Positions 1 to 6,601 of a stretch of DNA of 10,036 nucleotides are shown one piece after another (position 1 is the stretch's first letter; each line of letters begins with the position of its first letter). Location: positions 1 to 10,036 of the forward strand of contig VEQJ01000024.1 of the NCBI GenBank assembly GCA_018883285.1, in the 5' to 3' direction. The translations under genes and the position numbers were made by a program. Below the pieces are notes generated by a model. The model was not told the DNA's origin. It saw only the letters and a list, made by a program, of their open reading frames with translations, and searched no databases. This DNA is from Alphaproteobacteria bacterium. Its GTDB lineage: Bacteria; Pseudomonadota; Alphaproteobacteria; CAISOG01.

Positions 1-1
1 G

Positions 2-520
2 TTAGAGGCGATGGCGCAACTGAATCGACCCGACCTGTGTTGCATCCTGGTGGGCGGGGATGAGGGGCGCACCGCCTATCGCCAAGAGGTGATGGATCGG
101 ATTGAGCAATTGGGGCTGTCGGCACAGGTAAAACTGGTTGGCCGTTGCCAGGATATGCCCGCCGCCTATCGCCTGGCCGATGTGGTGGTGGTGCCATCCC
201 TGGATCCCGAAGCCTTTGGCCGCACAATGGCTGAGGGGATGGCGATGGGATGCATGGTGGTTGCCTCAGACCATGGTGCCGCGCCAGAGGTTTTGGGGCA
301 TGGGCAATATGGATGGTTGTTCCCCCCTGGTGATGCAACGGCTTTGGCGGCCGCTATAGAGGCCGCGCTTGGCTGTAACCCCGCCCAACGCTTGGCCAAG
401 GCCAAAACCAATCAAGCCTTTGTGGCACAGCATTTCGGCCTGACCCAGATGGCCGCGCAAACCATGGCGGTGTATCAGGAGTTGTTGAACCCGCTGGCCA
501 GTCTGCCGAAAGCTGCCTAG
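2..520 (+). CDS. Glycosyltransferase, GT4 / group 1 family, C-terminal part (5' truncated)
   Basis: The reading frame is open to the left edge (Leu-Glu-Ala precede the first ATG at 11), so this is the C-terminal part of a longer gene and the ATG at 11 is probably internal. The 172 visible residues match the C-terminal Rossmann domain of GT-B glycosyltransferases: a beta strand ending in LVGGDEG, a segment KLVGRCQDMPAAYRLADVVVVPS, and the GT4 nucleotide-sugar site EAFGRTMAE with the E-x7-E pair at visible residues 70 and 78, followed by GMAMGCMVVAS and GWLFPPGD. Family members transfer a sugar from a nucleotide donor onto lipid or glycan acceptors, often for lipopolysaccharide or capsule, at the cytoplasmic face of the membrane. 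Donor and acceptor cannot be told from this fragment, because the acceptor domain lies outside the window. It converges on the minus-strand gene at 569. Confidence 0.9.
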   Translation, partial: LEAMAQLNRPDLCCILVGGDEGRTAYRQEVMDRIEQLGLSAQVKLVGRCQDMPAAYRLADVVVVPSLDPEAFGRTMAEGMAMGCMVVASDHGAAPEVLGHGQYGWLFPPGDATALAAAIEAALGCNPAQRLAKAKTNQAFVAQHFGLTQMAAQTMAVYQELLNPLASLPKAA

Positions 521-568
521 CAGAACGGCAAGCGTGGAAGGGACGGGGTGGAGAGAGAAAGGCCTAGC

Positions 569-1189
569 CTAGCGCGCCTGGCGGGCAGATGCCGCCCTTT
601 TGCTGGCCAATTTCACGATATTGTCGGCCGATTTATTGGCTGCATTGGCCCCTCCACCATTTTCGGAGGCAACCACCGCCGATACAACCTCAGGGGCGGG
701 CAATGCGTCAAATGCGTCATTGGCGAAATCATTGGCCAAATCGGGCAGGGTGGGTAAATCCTGTGCCAAAACGCTGCTGTCATAGCTATCTTGACCATTG
801 GCCAGGTTTTGATTGGCCGCCCCCTCATTCCCCTTGGTGCCCCGCTCACCAAACAGCCCCAAAGTCCATTCTGGCAACACGCTGAACAACAGGCGTTTGG
901 CGACCTTGCGCAGCCCCTGCATCTCTTTCAGATAGCCCCGCAGTTCGGGATGATCCGCCACCCCATGACCGCGCCGCATCACCTCACACTGCAACAGCAC
1001 CAAATAGGCGTTCAACCGCATGGAATCGATTTGGGCATGATAGTCGGATCGACCATTGGAGAAAGGCAAGGCGGCCAATTGTTTCGTTACATCCAGAATA
1101 AATTGCCAAAGGCTTTCGTTGGAATAGGCACGCATATCCACTTCGATGCTGTGCATCCAAAGTCTGGCAGTAGTCGGTGCGGCAGTCAT
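569..1189 (-). CDS. Hypothetical protein, helical N-terminal domain with low-complexity tail
   Basis: I do not recognise this 206-residue protein. The N-terminal two thirds (about residues 15-125) looks alpha-helical and folded, with regularly spaced hydrophobics (SLWQFILDVTKQLAAL, then SMRLNAYLVLLQCEVMRRG) and a basic helix LRKVAKRLLFSVLPEW. The remainder, from about residue 128, is rich in Asn, Ala, Asp and Ser and probably disordered, ending in a basic Lys/Arg/Ala tail. No signal peptide or clear membrane span is visible. The start is uncertain. The chosen ATG (1187-1189) has a purine stretch AGG about nine bases upstream. A GTG sits directly before it (1190-1192), and a later ATG would begin at MHSIEVDM. 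It is divergent from the pseudokinase gene and shares its upstream region. The long antisense frames over it lack protein-like composition, while this frame has a coherent domain-plus-tail pattern, so I consider it a real gene. Confidence 0.72.
   Translation of the reverse strand: MTAAPTTARLWMHSIEVDMRAYSNESLWQFILDVTKQLAALPFSNGRSDYHAQIDSMRLNAYLVLLQCEVMRRGHGVADHPELRGYLKEMQGLRKVAKRLLFSVLPEWTLGLFGERGTKGNEGAANQNLANGQDSYDSSVLAQDLPTLPDLANDFANDAFDALPAPEVVSAVVASENGGGANAANKSADNIVKLASKRAASARQAR
580..601 (+). terminator. Possible weak intrinsic terminator for the glycosyltransferase gene
   Basis: A GC-rich arm at 580-586 can pair with 591-596 (about six base pairs with one bulged G) around a four-base AGAT loop, followed by C and four Ts. 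It lies 60 bases past the glycosyltransferase stop and inside the 3' end of the opposing gene. The short T run makes this a weak candidate. Confidence 0.3.
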
Positions 1190-1240
1190 CACTTACGACC
1201 TATCCCTTTGTGCTTACGTCTTAAAACGAAACGGTTTTTT

Positions 1241-1271
1241 ATTCTAGTTTGAGGGGGTGCGGTTCTGTCAA
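1241..1271 (-). promoter_or_regulatory. Candidate sigma70-type promoter for the minus-strand hypothetical gene
   Basis: Read on the minus strand, a perfect TTGACA (1266-1271) is followed after 19 bases by TAGAAT (1241-1246), which matches the -10 consensus at five of six positions. The spacer is longer than the usual 17, so strength is doubtful. It would give a leader of roughly 45 bases before the ATG at 1189. Confidence 0.35.
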
Positions 1272-1272
1272 C

Positions 1273-1297
1273 AAGATTTTAAGATTTTTTAAGATTT
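1273..1297 (+). repeat. Three tandem AAGATTT words in the divergent control region
   Basis: AAGATTT occurs at 1273, 1281 and 1291, embedded in an A/T-only stretch apart from the three Gs. TTAAGAT is shared by the last two copies, with starts 10 bases apart, close to one helical turn. An inverted copy, ATCTTAA, lies at 1373-1379. The spacing suits an operator for a multimeric regulator or an A/T-rich upstream element, but no known box was recognised. Confidence 0.5.
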
Positions 1298-1300
1298 CTA

Positions 1301-1336
1301 GCGAAAGGCAGTCTGCATCTCGCAAAACCCTTTCGC
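1301..1336 (+). repeat. Perfect 8-bp inverted repeat between the divergent genes
   Basis: GCGAAAGG at 1301-1308 and CCTTTCGC at 1329-1336 are exact reverse complements separated by 20 bases. The arrangement could be a protein-binding dyad or a long-looped hairpin in a leader transcript. No T run follows, so it is not a typical terminator. Confidence 0.45.
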
Positions 1337-1401
1337 GAGGAAGAGAAAACTTTATCCAGCGACACACGCCCCATCTTAAGAAAGCGTTCATTTGGCCGCG
1401 C

Positions 1402-1407
1402 TATACT
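1402..1407 (+). promoter_or_regulatory. Possible -10 box for the pseudokinase operon
   Basis: TATACT lies 43 bases before the ATG at 1451 and differs from TATAAT at one position. No convincing -35 hexamer sits 16 to 18 bases upstream (the region reads AAGAAAG), so an activator would be needed or the box is fortuitous. Confidence 0.25.
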
Positions 1408-1439
1408 GACCCAATATCGGGGTGTATGTAGCAGCCTGT

Positions 1440-1445
1440 GAGAGG
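1440..1445 (+). promoter_or_regulatory. Ribosome binding site of the pseudokinase gene
   Basis: GAGAGG lies five bases before the ATG at 1451 and supports that start. It runs into GGTTAGG (1444-1450), a word that also occurs a few bases upstream of the atpH ATG (4389-4395). Confidence 0.55.
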
Positions 1446-1450
1446 TTAGG

Positions 1451-3694
1451 ATGAACCAGCTTAGCGATAATCAGACGATGCGATCCGATTTCGGACAAAA
1501 TGCTGCTGGTCAAATGCCACCCATGGCGATGGATGCTGATGCCAATCCTGCTAACAACCAGCCCAATCCCGATCATGATGACGCTTGGCTGGCTGAAGAG
1601 GCCGCGCTGATTGCGCAGGCTGAACAACAGGAAATTGAAGCTGTTAATGATCCTGAGAAATTTCAGACGCTTGATTTCGTCACAGCCGCCTCAAGACCTG
1701 CCGTCATTCCGTTAAAGAAAAATTTTCGGGTGTTGGCGCATCGGCCGTTGCCGCTATTCGACACTCCGTCTGCCCAAGCCTTCGAAACGCTGCATGCACG
1801 CGATCGAGAGCGCAAATACTATGCCCTAATCAGCAATACCCGTCTTCCGCCACGGGTCAATATGATCGCTAGCCTTATGAACAGCGGGGTCAGTGGTATG
1901 AGCTGCCCGCAAGATTGGGGGGTGATTGAATGGTTGGATGGGCGGCTGTATTACGCCATTGTTTATGAACAACCTGGGACCAAACGGCTAATGCACGATT
2001 TGGGCGATACCTTTGCCCCCTTAAGCGATAAAATGATCAGTCGTTCTTTGTTGGCGCCCGCCTATCAAATGTTATCCGAACTGGCATCGCGCGGCTATAC
2101 CCATCGGGCAATTCGCCCCACCAATATGTTTTTGAATGAGGGGGCGGAAAGTACGGTTACATTCGGGGAATGTTGCAGCAAGCTGGCCGCCTTTGATCAA
2201 CCCGCCGTTTTTGAACCGATCGAAAGTGCGCTTTGTCACCCAATTGCCCGTGGCGAGGGGGGTATCAGCGATGATATTTACGCCCTAGGGGTGTGTGTAG
2301 GGATCTTGCTATGTGGTTATAACCCCTTTCACGGCATGGGCGTGCAACAAATTATTGATCGTAAGATGGCAATGGGCAGTTTTCAGGCATTTATGGGGCA
2401 TGCGCGCGTATCGCCCATGATGATGGAACCGCTGAAAGGAATGTTGGCCGATTCCCACAAAAATCGTTGGAGCCTGCGGGATCTAGATAACTGGTTGAAT
2501 GGCCGTTCGTCTTCAACACACACAACTATATCACGCCCTAGGGCGGCACGCGCCTTTCAATTTTTGGGACAACCCTATTACAGCCTGCCCCATCTGGCTA
2601 TCGCCATGGAAAGAAACTGGGCACAAGCGATTGATCAGATTAAGAAAAAACCCCTATCGGTCTGGATACGACGCAGTGCGAATGATGAAGAAAAGGCCGA
2701 GGCGTTTGAAAAGCTGTTAGCGCAAACCCCGATGGAAGATTCTCTGTCACAAGATGTGGTACTAAGTCGCGCTTGCAACATTTTTTATCCAGAGGGGCCC
2801 ATTTTCTTTCGCGGCATGACCTTTTTGCCTGACGGCTTTAAGAACCTATTGTTGCTGTGTTTGCAAGATAGTGGGGTTTATCCCATCGTTCATGATGTTA
2901 TTGAAAGACGGTTGTTAGGCCATTGGCTGAATCGCCAAACCAATTTGCCTTTGCAATATATCAACACCTTGGAAAGCGTATCGGCCTGGAAAAAATTTCT
3001 GAATACCCAGGGGGTGGGTTTTGGGCTTGAACGGTGTTTGTATGAGGCCAATCCAGGCATGCTATGCCTAAGCCCATTGGTTTTTCAACATACCGTCACC
3101 GATTTGCCCAGCTTACTACAAACCTTGGATAAAATTGCCGCCACCCAACCCGACATTACCAAAATGGGATTGGATACGCATTTGGTTGGATTTATTTTGG
3201 CGGGTTTGCGCAATAGCGGCACTAGCTTTGCAAAAATGATCAATTTAGAAGATGTTGCCCAACAGCGGTTAGGATGGTTGGGGCTATTATCGTTGGTGCA
3301 ACATAAGGGGCGGATAGGTGGCCTACCGCATTTAGCCAGCGCGATTTATCCTGGGCTTACCCCGATTTTAGAGCTTTATCAAAGCCGCAGTCGCCAAAAT
3401 CGCATTAAAGAAGAATTGGAAAAATCTGTCAAAGTTGGATCGTTGGTTGGAATGATGGCGGTATTGCAGAACTACGCCGAAATTCTGAACGATAAAAACG
3501 GATTTTATAGAGCACGCTATGAATACACCATGCTGAAAATTAAAAATGAAGAAATCAATTTAACCAATCAAAAAAAGATGGAATACAATCTGCCGATTGG
3601 TCAGCAGATTGTGGCCTTTATGGCCGGAGCAACAGCCGCCACTTTTATGGTGGCGTTTATTTATAAATATCTTGCTTGGAAATTCTTTTTTTAG
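1451..3694 (+). CDS. Membrane-anchored pseudokinase (protein kinase-like fold, catalytic residues lost)
   Basis: This 747-residue protein has four regions. Residues 1-88 are acidic, Asn/Asp/Gln-rich and probably disordered. Residues about 92-352 resemble a eukaryotic-type Ser/Thr kinase fold: the catalytic loop is recognisable as HRAIRPTNMFL (218-228), followed at normal spacing by TFG (237-239), the alpha-F segment SDDIYALGV (Asp275), GYNPF and a late Arg339. The catalytic-loop Asp is Ala220, the following Lys is Arg222, the DFG Asp is Thr237, no beta-3 Lys is visible in YYALISN, and no glycine-rich loop is seen. Only Asn225 of the metal or catalytic set remains, so phosphotransfer is unlikely. 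Residues 365-715 form a large helical region I do not recognise, ending in a charged, coiled-coil-like stretch. Residues 717-741 form a single membrane segment near the C-terminus, which would leave the kinase-like part cytoplasmic. A membrane-protein gene follows after 15 bases, suggesting an operon. By analogy with other pseudokinases, a scaffold or ligand-sensing role is inferred. The substrate or partner is unknown. Confidence 0.8.
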   Translation: MNQLSDNQTMRSDFGQNAAGQMPPMAMDADANPANNQPNPDHDDAWLAEEAALIAQAEQQEIEAVNDPEKFQTLDFVTAASRPAVIPLKKNFRVLAHRPLPLFDTPSAQAFETLHARDRERKYYALISNTRLPPRVNMIASLMNSGVSGMSCPQDWGVIEWLDGRLYYAIVYEQPGTKRLMHDLGDTFAPLSDKMISRSLLAPAYQMLSELASRGYTHRAIRPTNMFLNEGAESTVTFGECCSKLAAFDQPAVFEPIESALCHPIARGEGGISDDIYALGVCVGILLCGYNPFHGMGVQQIIDRKMAMGSFQAFMGHARVSPMMMEPLKGMLADSHKNRWSLRDLDNWLNGRSSSTHTTISRPRAARAFQFLGQPYYSLPHLAIAMERNWAQAIDQIKKKPLSVWIRRSANDEEKAEAFEKLLAQTPMEDSLSQDVVLSRACNIFYPEGPIFFRGMTFLPDGFKNLLLLCLQDSGVYPIVHDVIERRLLGHWLNRQTNLPLQYINTLESVSAWKKFLNTQGVGFGLERCLYEANPGMLCLSPLVFQHTVTDLPSLLQTLDKIAATQPDITKMGLDTHLVGFILAGLRNSGTSFAKMINLEDVAQQRLGWLGLLSLVQHKGRIGGLPHLASAIYPGLTPILELYQSRSRQNRIKEELEKSVKVGSLVGMMAVLQNYAEILNDKNGFYRARYEYTMLKIKNEEINLTNQKKMEYNLPIGQQIVAFMAGATAATFMVAFIYKYLAWKFFF

Positions 3695-3709
3695 GAATCG
3701 GATAATAAA

Positions 3710-4234
3710 ATGGCAAAACAATCATCAAAAACTGCTGCGGATGGTATGAAGGGATCTCCCCAAAAGGGCAAACGATCCTATCGTCGGCTTGGTTGGGCAA
3801 TGTTATTGTCACTGGTCATTTTTTCACCCGCATCAGTGCCATTATTTTGTATTGGCATGCTGCCCGGTATTGTGACGGCTATTTTTGATCGCAAGCCACG
3901 CAAAACCGCTCTACAAACCATTGCCTGCGCCAATTTTTGTGGCGTCATGATTTTTGCGGTGGAGCTGTGGAAAAAAGGCAATAATTTAGAATATTTAGGA
4001 ACTATTCTGCAGAATCATATTAACTGGCTGATTATGTATGGTTCCGCCCTGATGGGGTTGATGTGCTATATTGTCATTCCAATTATTATCGCCCTGCTGT
4101 TGGATGCCAAAAGCAGCATTGAGTCATCCGATCTAAAAAGGCAGATGCAGGCCTTGCGTGACGAATGGGGTCCCGAGGTCGCGGATGAGAATTTAGAGGT
4201 GAAATTTATGCCCTTTGTCGGTGCTGAAAAGTAA
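3710..4234 (+). CDS. Small integral membrane protein, partner of the pseudokinase (unknown function)
   Basis: This 174-residue protein has a basic, Lys/Ser-rich N-terminus (1-26), then hydrophobic segments at about 29-58, 66-86 and 107-131, and a charged C-terminal tail (132-174) with DLKRQMQALRDEWGPEV. The loop FDRKPRK (59-65) between the first two segments is strongly basic, so by the positive-inside rule it is probably cytoplasmic. The first hydrophobic stretch is interrupted by Pro residues and could be a hairpin. The gene starts 15 bases after the pseudokinase stop, with AGGAA as a distant Shine-Dalgarno, so co-transcription is likely. Both genes share an A+T-rich character, which differs from the atp genes downstream. 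No enzymatic motif was found, and the family is not recognised with confidence. It may be a membrane partner for the single-span pseudokinase, but that rests only on adjacency. Confidence 0.75.
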   Translation: MAKQSSKTAADGMKGSPQKGKRSYRRLGWAMLLSLVIFSPASVPLFCIGMLPGIVTAIFDRKPRKTALQTIACANFCGVMIFAVELWKKGNNLEYLGTILQNHINWLIMYGSALMGLMCYIVIPIIIALLLDAKSSIESSDLKRQMQALRDEWGPEVADENLEVKFMPFVGAEK

Positions 4235-4314
4235 CAGGGGCTGACTGGCATGACTGAGCGATGACGGGCTACTAGCAATCCTCTTGTTACCGTTAAGTGC
4301 CACCGTCAAATTTT

Positions 4315-4352
4315 CTGAAACGACATCCCTTAAGATAACCTTGCCTGAAACG
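4315..4352 (+). repeat. Direct repeat CTGAAACG upstream of atpH
   Basis: CTGAAACG occurs at 4315-4322 and again at 4345-4352, with starts exactly 30 bases apart (about three helical turns). TTAAGAT (4330-4336), a word also repeated in the 1190-1450 control region, lies between the copies. The 166-base gap between the membrane-protein gene and atpH has no obvious intrinsic terminator and no convincing promoter with both hexamers, so read-through into atpH cannot be excluded. Confidence 0.4.
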
Positions 4353-4400
4353 CCTAAGCGTGATAGCAAAGCGCAAAGATTTGGGAATGGTTAGGCTAAA

Positions 4401-4970
4401 ATGTTGCAACGATCTGAAAAACAGTTGGTTACGCGCTATGCCGCGGCATGGATCCAGGCGATGGCCGCCAAGCCCGCGCTATGCCGCCAAGATTTGCTGC
4501 GGCTACGGGATATGCTGGCGCAGGTTGTCCCCTTTAAGCGTTTGATAGACGATCGCCTGATTGCACCCGCCGACCGTATACGCCTGTTGCAATTGCTGTT
4601 CCCGAAATTGGGCTTGGATGCCATGACCCAGGCTTGGTTGCTGCAGCTGGCCAGGCGGCGTCGCCTATCCCTGCTGCCTGCCTGTTTGGAGGAGGCGGAG
4701 GCCAAATTGTCCCAGGCCGACGGGCGGGAGCCTGCCCGCGTTATTTCCGCCTATGCGGTTGAAGAAGGCCATCGGACGAAAATTGGACAGGCGTTGGCGC
4801 GCTGGTTAAACCTGGCGCAGCCGCCCGAGATTTCCTGGTCGGTTGACCCGCACCTGCTGACCGGTTTTCGCTGTCTGATTGGGTCATACCTACTTGATTT
4901 TTCGGGCGCGACCAAGCTAAAGACCATGGCACGGTCGTTGACAGAGGGGCATGAGCCAAGCAAGCTATAG
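4401..4970 (+). CDS. atpH: F1F0 ATP synthase subunit delta
   Basis: AtpH (OSCP in mitochondria) sits on top of F1 and ties the alpha3-beta3 hexamer to the peripheral stalk. The 189 residues fit the family length. Recognisable features are the N-terminal helical bundle starting with the RYAAAWIQAM segment (family RYA-A-A pattern), the LLxLLxxxLGLDAMTQAWLLQLARRRRL helix pair, and the C-terminal region from VISAYAVEEG through DPHLLTGFRCLIGSYLLDFSGATKLKTMARSL, which matches the family's conserved D-x-x-L-x-G-x-x-x-x-x-G-S-x-x-x-D-x-S tail only loosely. Overall this is a divergent delta subunit, and its position directly before atpA settles the call. The ATG at 4401 has only a weak Shine-Dalgarno (GGTTAGG, six bases upstream). 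atpA starts 48 bases downstream. Confidence 0.92.
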   Translation: MLQRSEKQLVTRYAAAWIQAMAAKPALCRQDLLRLRDMLAQVVPFKRLIDDRLIAPADRIRLLQLLFPKLGLDAMTQAWLLQLARRRRLSLLPACLEEAEAKLSQADGREPARVISAYAVEEGHRTKIGQALARWLNLAQPPEISWSVDPHLLTGFRCLIGSYLLDFSGATKLKTMARSLTEGHEPSKL

Positions 4971-5005
4971 ATTTTACCAACTGTTGTATTTTTATTTTAT
5001 CGTTT

Positions 5006-5012
5006 GGGGGAA
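5006..5012 (+). promoter_or_regulatory. Ribosome binding site deciding the atpA start
   Basis: GGGGGAA ends six bases before the ATG at 5019 and identifies that codon, not the in-frame TTG at 5004, as the start. It is preceded by a T-rich leader (about 4984-5005), unusual beside the GC-richer flanking genes. Confidence 0.6.
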
Positions 5013-5018
5013 AACATT

Positions 5019-6560
5019 ATGGAAATTCGGGCATCAGAAATTACCCGCCTGTTAGAGCAGGAAATTGCGCAGCTGGATCTGCCACCACAGCTGGCTGAGG
5101 TTGGTCAGGTTATCAGCGTCGGTGATGGTATCGCCCGCGTTTACGGATTGACGGGGGTGCAGGCTGGCGAAATGGTGGCTTTTGACAATGGGTTGCAGGG
5201 GATGGCGTTGAACCTGGAGCAGGACAATGTTGGGGTGGTCGTTTTTGGCGATGACAGCGGCATTCAAGAAGGCGATTTGGTGCGTCGGACTGGCAACATT
5301 GTCGATGTGCCGGTGGGCAAGGCCTTGTTGGGGCGGGTGGTTGACAGTTTGGGAAAGCCCATTGATGGCAAGGGCGCGATTAAGACCGAACAGCGGGCAC
5401 GGGTTGAGGTTAAGGCGCCTGGCATTATGCCGCGTCAATCGGTGCATGAGCCGGTGCAAACAGGGATTAAGGCGATTGATGCGCTGATTCCGATTGGCCG
5501 TGGCCAGCGGGAATTGATCATTGGTGACCGCCAAACTGGTAAGACTGCGGTGGCGATTGACACCATTTTGAACCAAAAAGCCGCCAATGATTTGTGTGAG
5601 GCTGAGGGGCGGCCGCAGGACAAAATGTACTGCATTTACGTGGCTATCGGCCAAAAACGTTCCAGCGTTGCCCAGATCGTTAAGATTCTGGCGGAGCATG
5701 ATGCGCTGGATTACACCATTGTGGTGGCGTCAACCGCCTCTGACCCTGCCCCGCTGCAATTCCTGGCGCCCTATTCGGGCTGCACCATGGGGGAATATTT
5801 CCGCGACAACGGCATGCACGCCTTGATCGTCTATGATGATTTATCAAAGCACGCGGTGGCCTATCGCCAAATGTCGCTGTTGCTGCGTCGTCCACCAGGG
5901 CGTGAGGCGTATCCAGGCGACGTGTTCTACTTACACTCCCGCCTGTTGGAGCGGGCGGCCAAGCTGAACGCTGAACATGGCAGCGGTTCGCTAACCGCCC
6001 TGCCGATTATTGAAACCCAGGCGGGCGATGTGTCGGCCTATATCCCGACCAACGTGATTTCGATTACTGACGGCCAGATCTTTTTGGAAACCGAGCTGTT
6101 TTATAAGGGGATTCGCCCCGCGATTAACGTCGGTATCTCGGTCAGCCGGGTTGGATCCGCCGCCCAGATTAAGGCGATGAAGCAGGTTGCGGGCAAAATT
6201 AAGCTGGAACTGGCGCAATACCGTGAAATGGCCGCCTTTGCCCAGTTTGCCAGCGATTTGGATGCCACCACCCAACGGCTGCTGCTGCGTGGGGAAAAGC
6301 TGACCGAACTGCTAAAGCAACCGCAATACGCCCCGATGGTGGTGGAAATGCAGGTGGTGATGATCTACGCGGGTACCCGTGGCTATCTGGACACCATCAA
6401 AAGCAGTGAGGTGACGCGCTTTGAGACTGAGTTGGCGCATGAGTTGACCAGCAGGCATGCCGATTTGTTGGCCGCGATTCGCAACGAAAAACAGCTTTCC
6501 AGCAGCTCTGAAGCCCAGCTTAAGGCGGCCTTGGAAAAATTTGTCAGCGTGTTTGCCTAA
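5019..6560 (+). CDS. atpA: F1F0 ATP synthase subunit alpha
   Basis: The alpha subunit forms the non-catalytic half of the F1 alpha3-beta3 ring, at the cytoplasmic face of the inner membrane. The 513-residue product is full length. It opens with [14 protein letters not shown], has the beta-barrel domain [11 protein letters not shown] (34-44), the P-loop GDRQTGKT (169-176), the segment [45 protein letters not shown], and the alpha/beta signature [10 protein letters not shown] (367-376) followed by Arg377, the arginine finger that completes the beta-subunit catalytic site. The C-terminal helical domain ends with [10 protein letters not shown]. All key residues are intact, so it should be functional with a beta subunit encoded elsewhere. 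atpG follows after 41 bases in the same direction. Confidence 0.98.
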   Translation: MEIRASEITRLLEQEIAQLDLPPQLAEVGQVISVGDGIARVYGLTGVQAGEMVAFDNGLQGMALNLEQDNVGVVVFGDDSGIQEGDLVRRTGNIVDVPVGKALLGRVVDSLGKPIDGKGAIKTEQRARVEVKAPGIMPRQSVHEPVQTGIKAIDALIPIGRGQRELIIGDRQTGKTAVAIDTILNQKAANDLCEAEGRPQDKMYCIYVAIGQKRSSVAQIVKILAEHDALDYTIVVASTASDPAPLQFLAPYSGCTMGEYFRDNGMHALIVYDDLSKHAVAYRQMSLLLRRPPGREAYPGDVFYLHSRLLERAAKLNAEHGSGSLTALPIIETQAGDVSAYIPTNVISITDGQIFLETELFYKGIRPAINVGISVSRVGSAAQIKAMKQVAGKIKLELAQYREMAAFAQFASDLDATTQRLLLRGEKLTELLKQPQYAPMVVEMQVVMIYAGTRGYLDTIKSSEVTRFETELAHELTSRHADLLAAIRNEKQLSSSSEAQLKAALEKFVSVFA

Positions 6561-6601
6561 GCGTGCACGCAGGTTAAGAACAAGGGGTTAGACATAGGGC
6601 T

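Noticed and set aside
791..1252. A 153-residue plus-strand open frame overlapping the minus-strand hypothetical gene
   Set aside because: It is antisense to a frame with a coherent domain-plus-tail pattern, and its composition (many His, Gln, Pro) is that of a shadow frame.
1279..1292. A possible CtrA site (two TTAA words)
   Set aside because: The two TTAA words are separated by six bases, while the known CtrA site needs seven.
1249..1431. A 60-residue plus-strand frame in the divergent control region
   Set aside because: There is no ribosome binding site, and the region is better explained as regulatory repeats.
5004..5018. TTG at 5004 as the atpA start
   Set aside because: It overlaps the purine-rich Shine-Dalgarno, and the ATG at 5019 gives the usual MEIRASEI start and length.
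5052..5699. A 215-residue minus-strand frame inside atpA
   Set aside because: It lies wholly antisense to the well-supported atpA gene and shows no family-like pattern.
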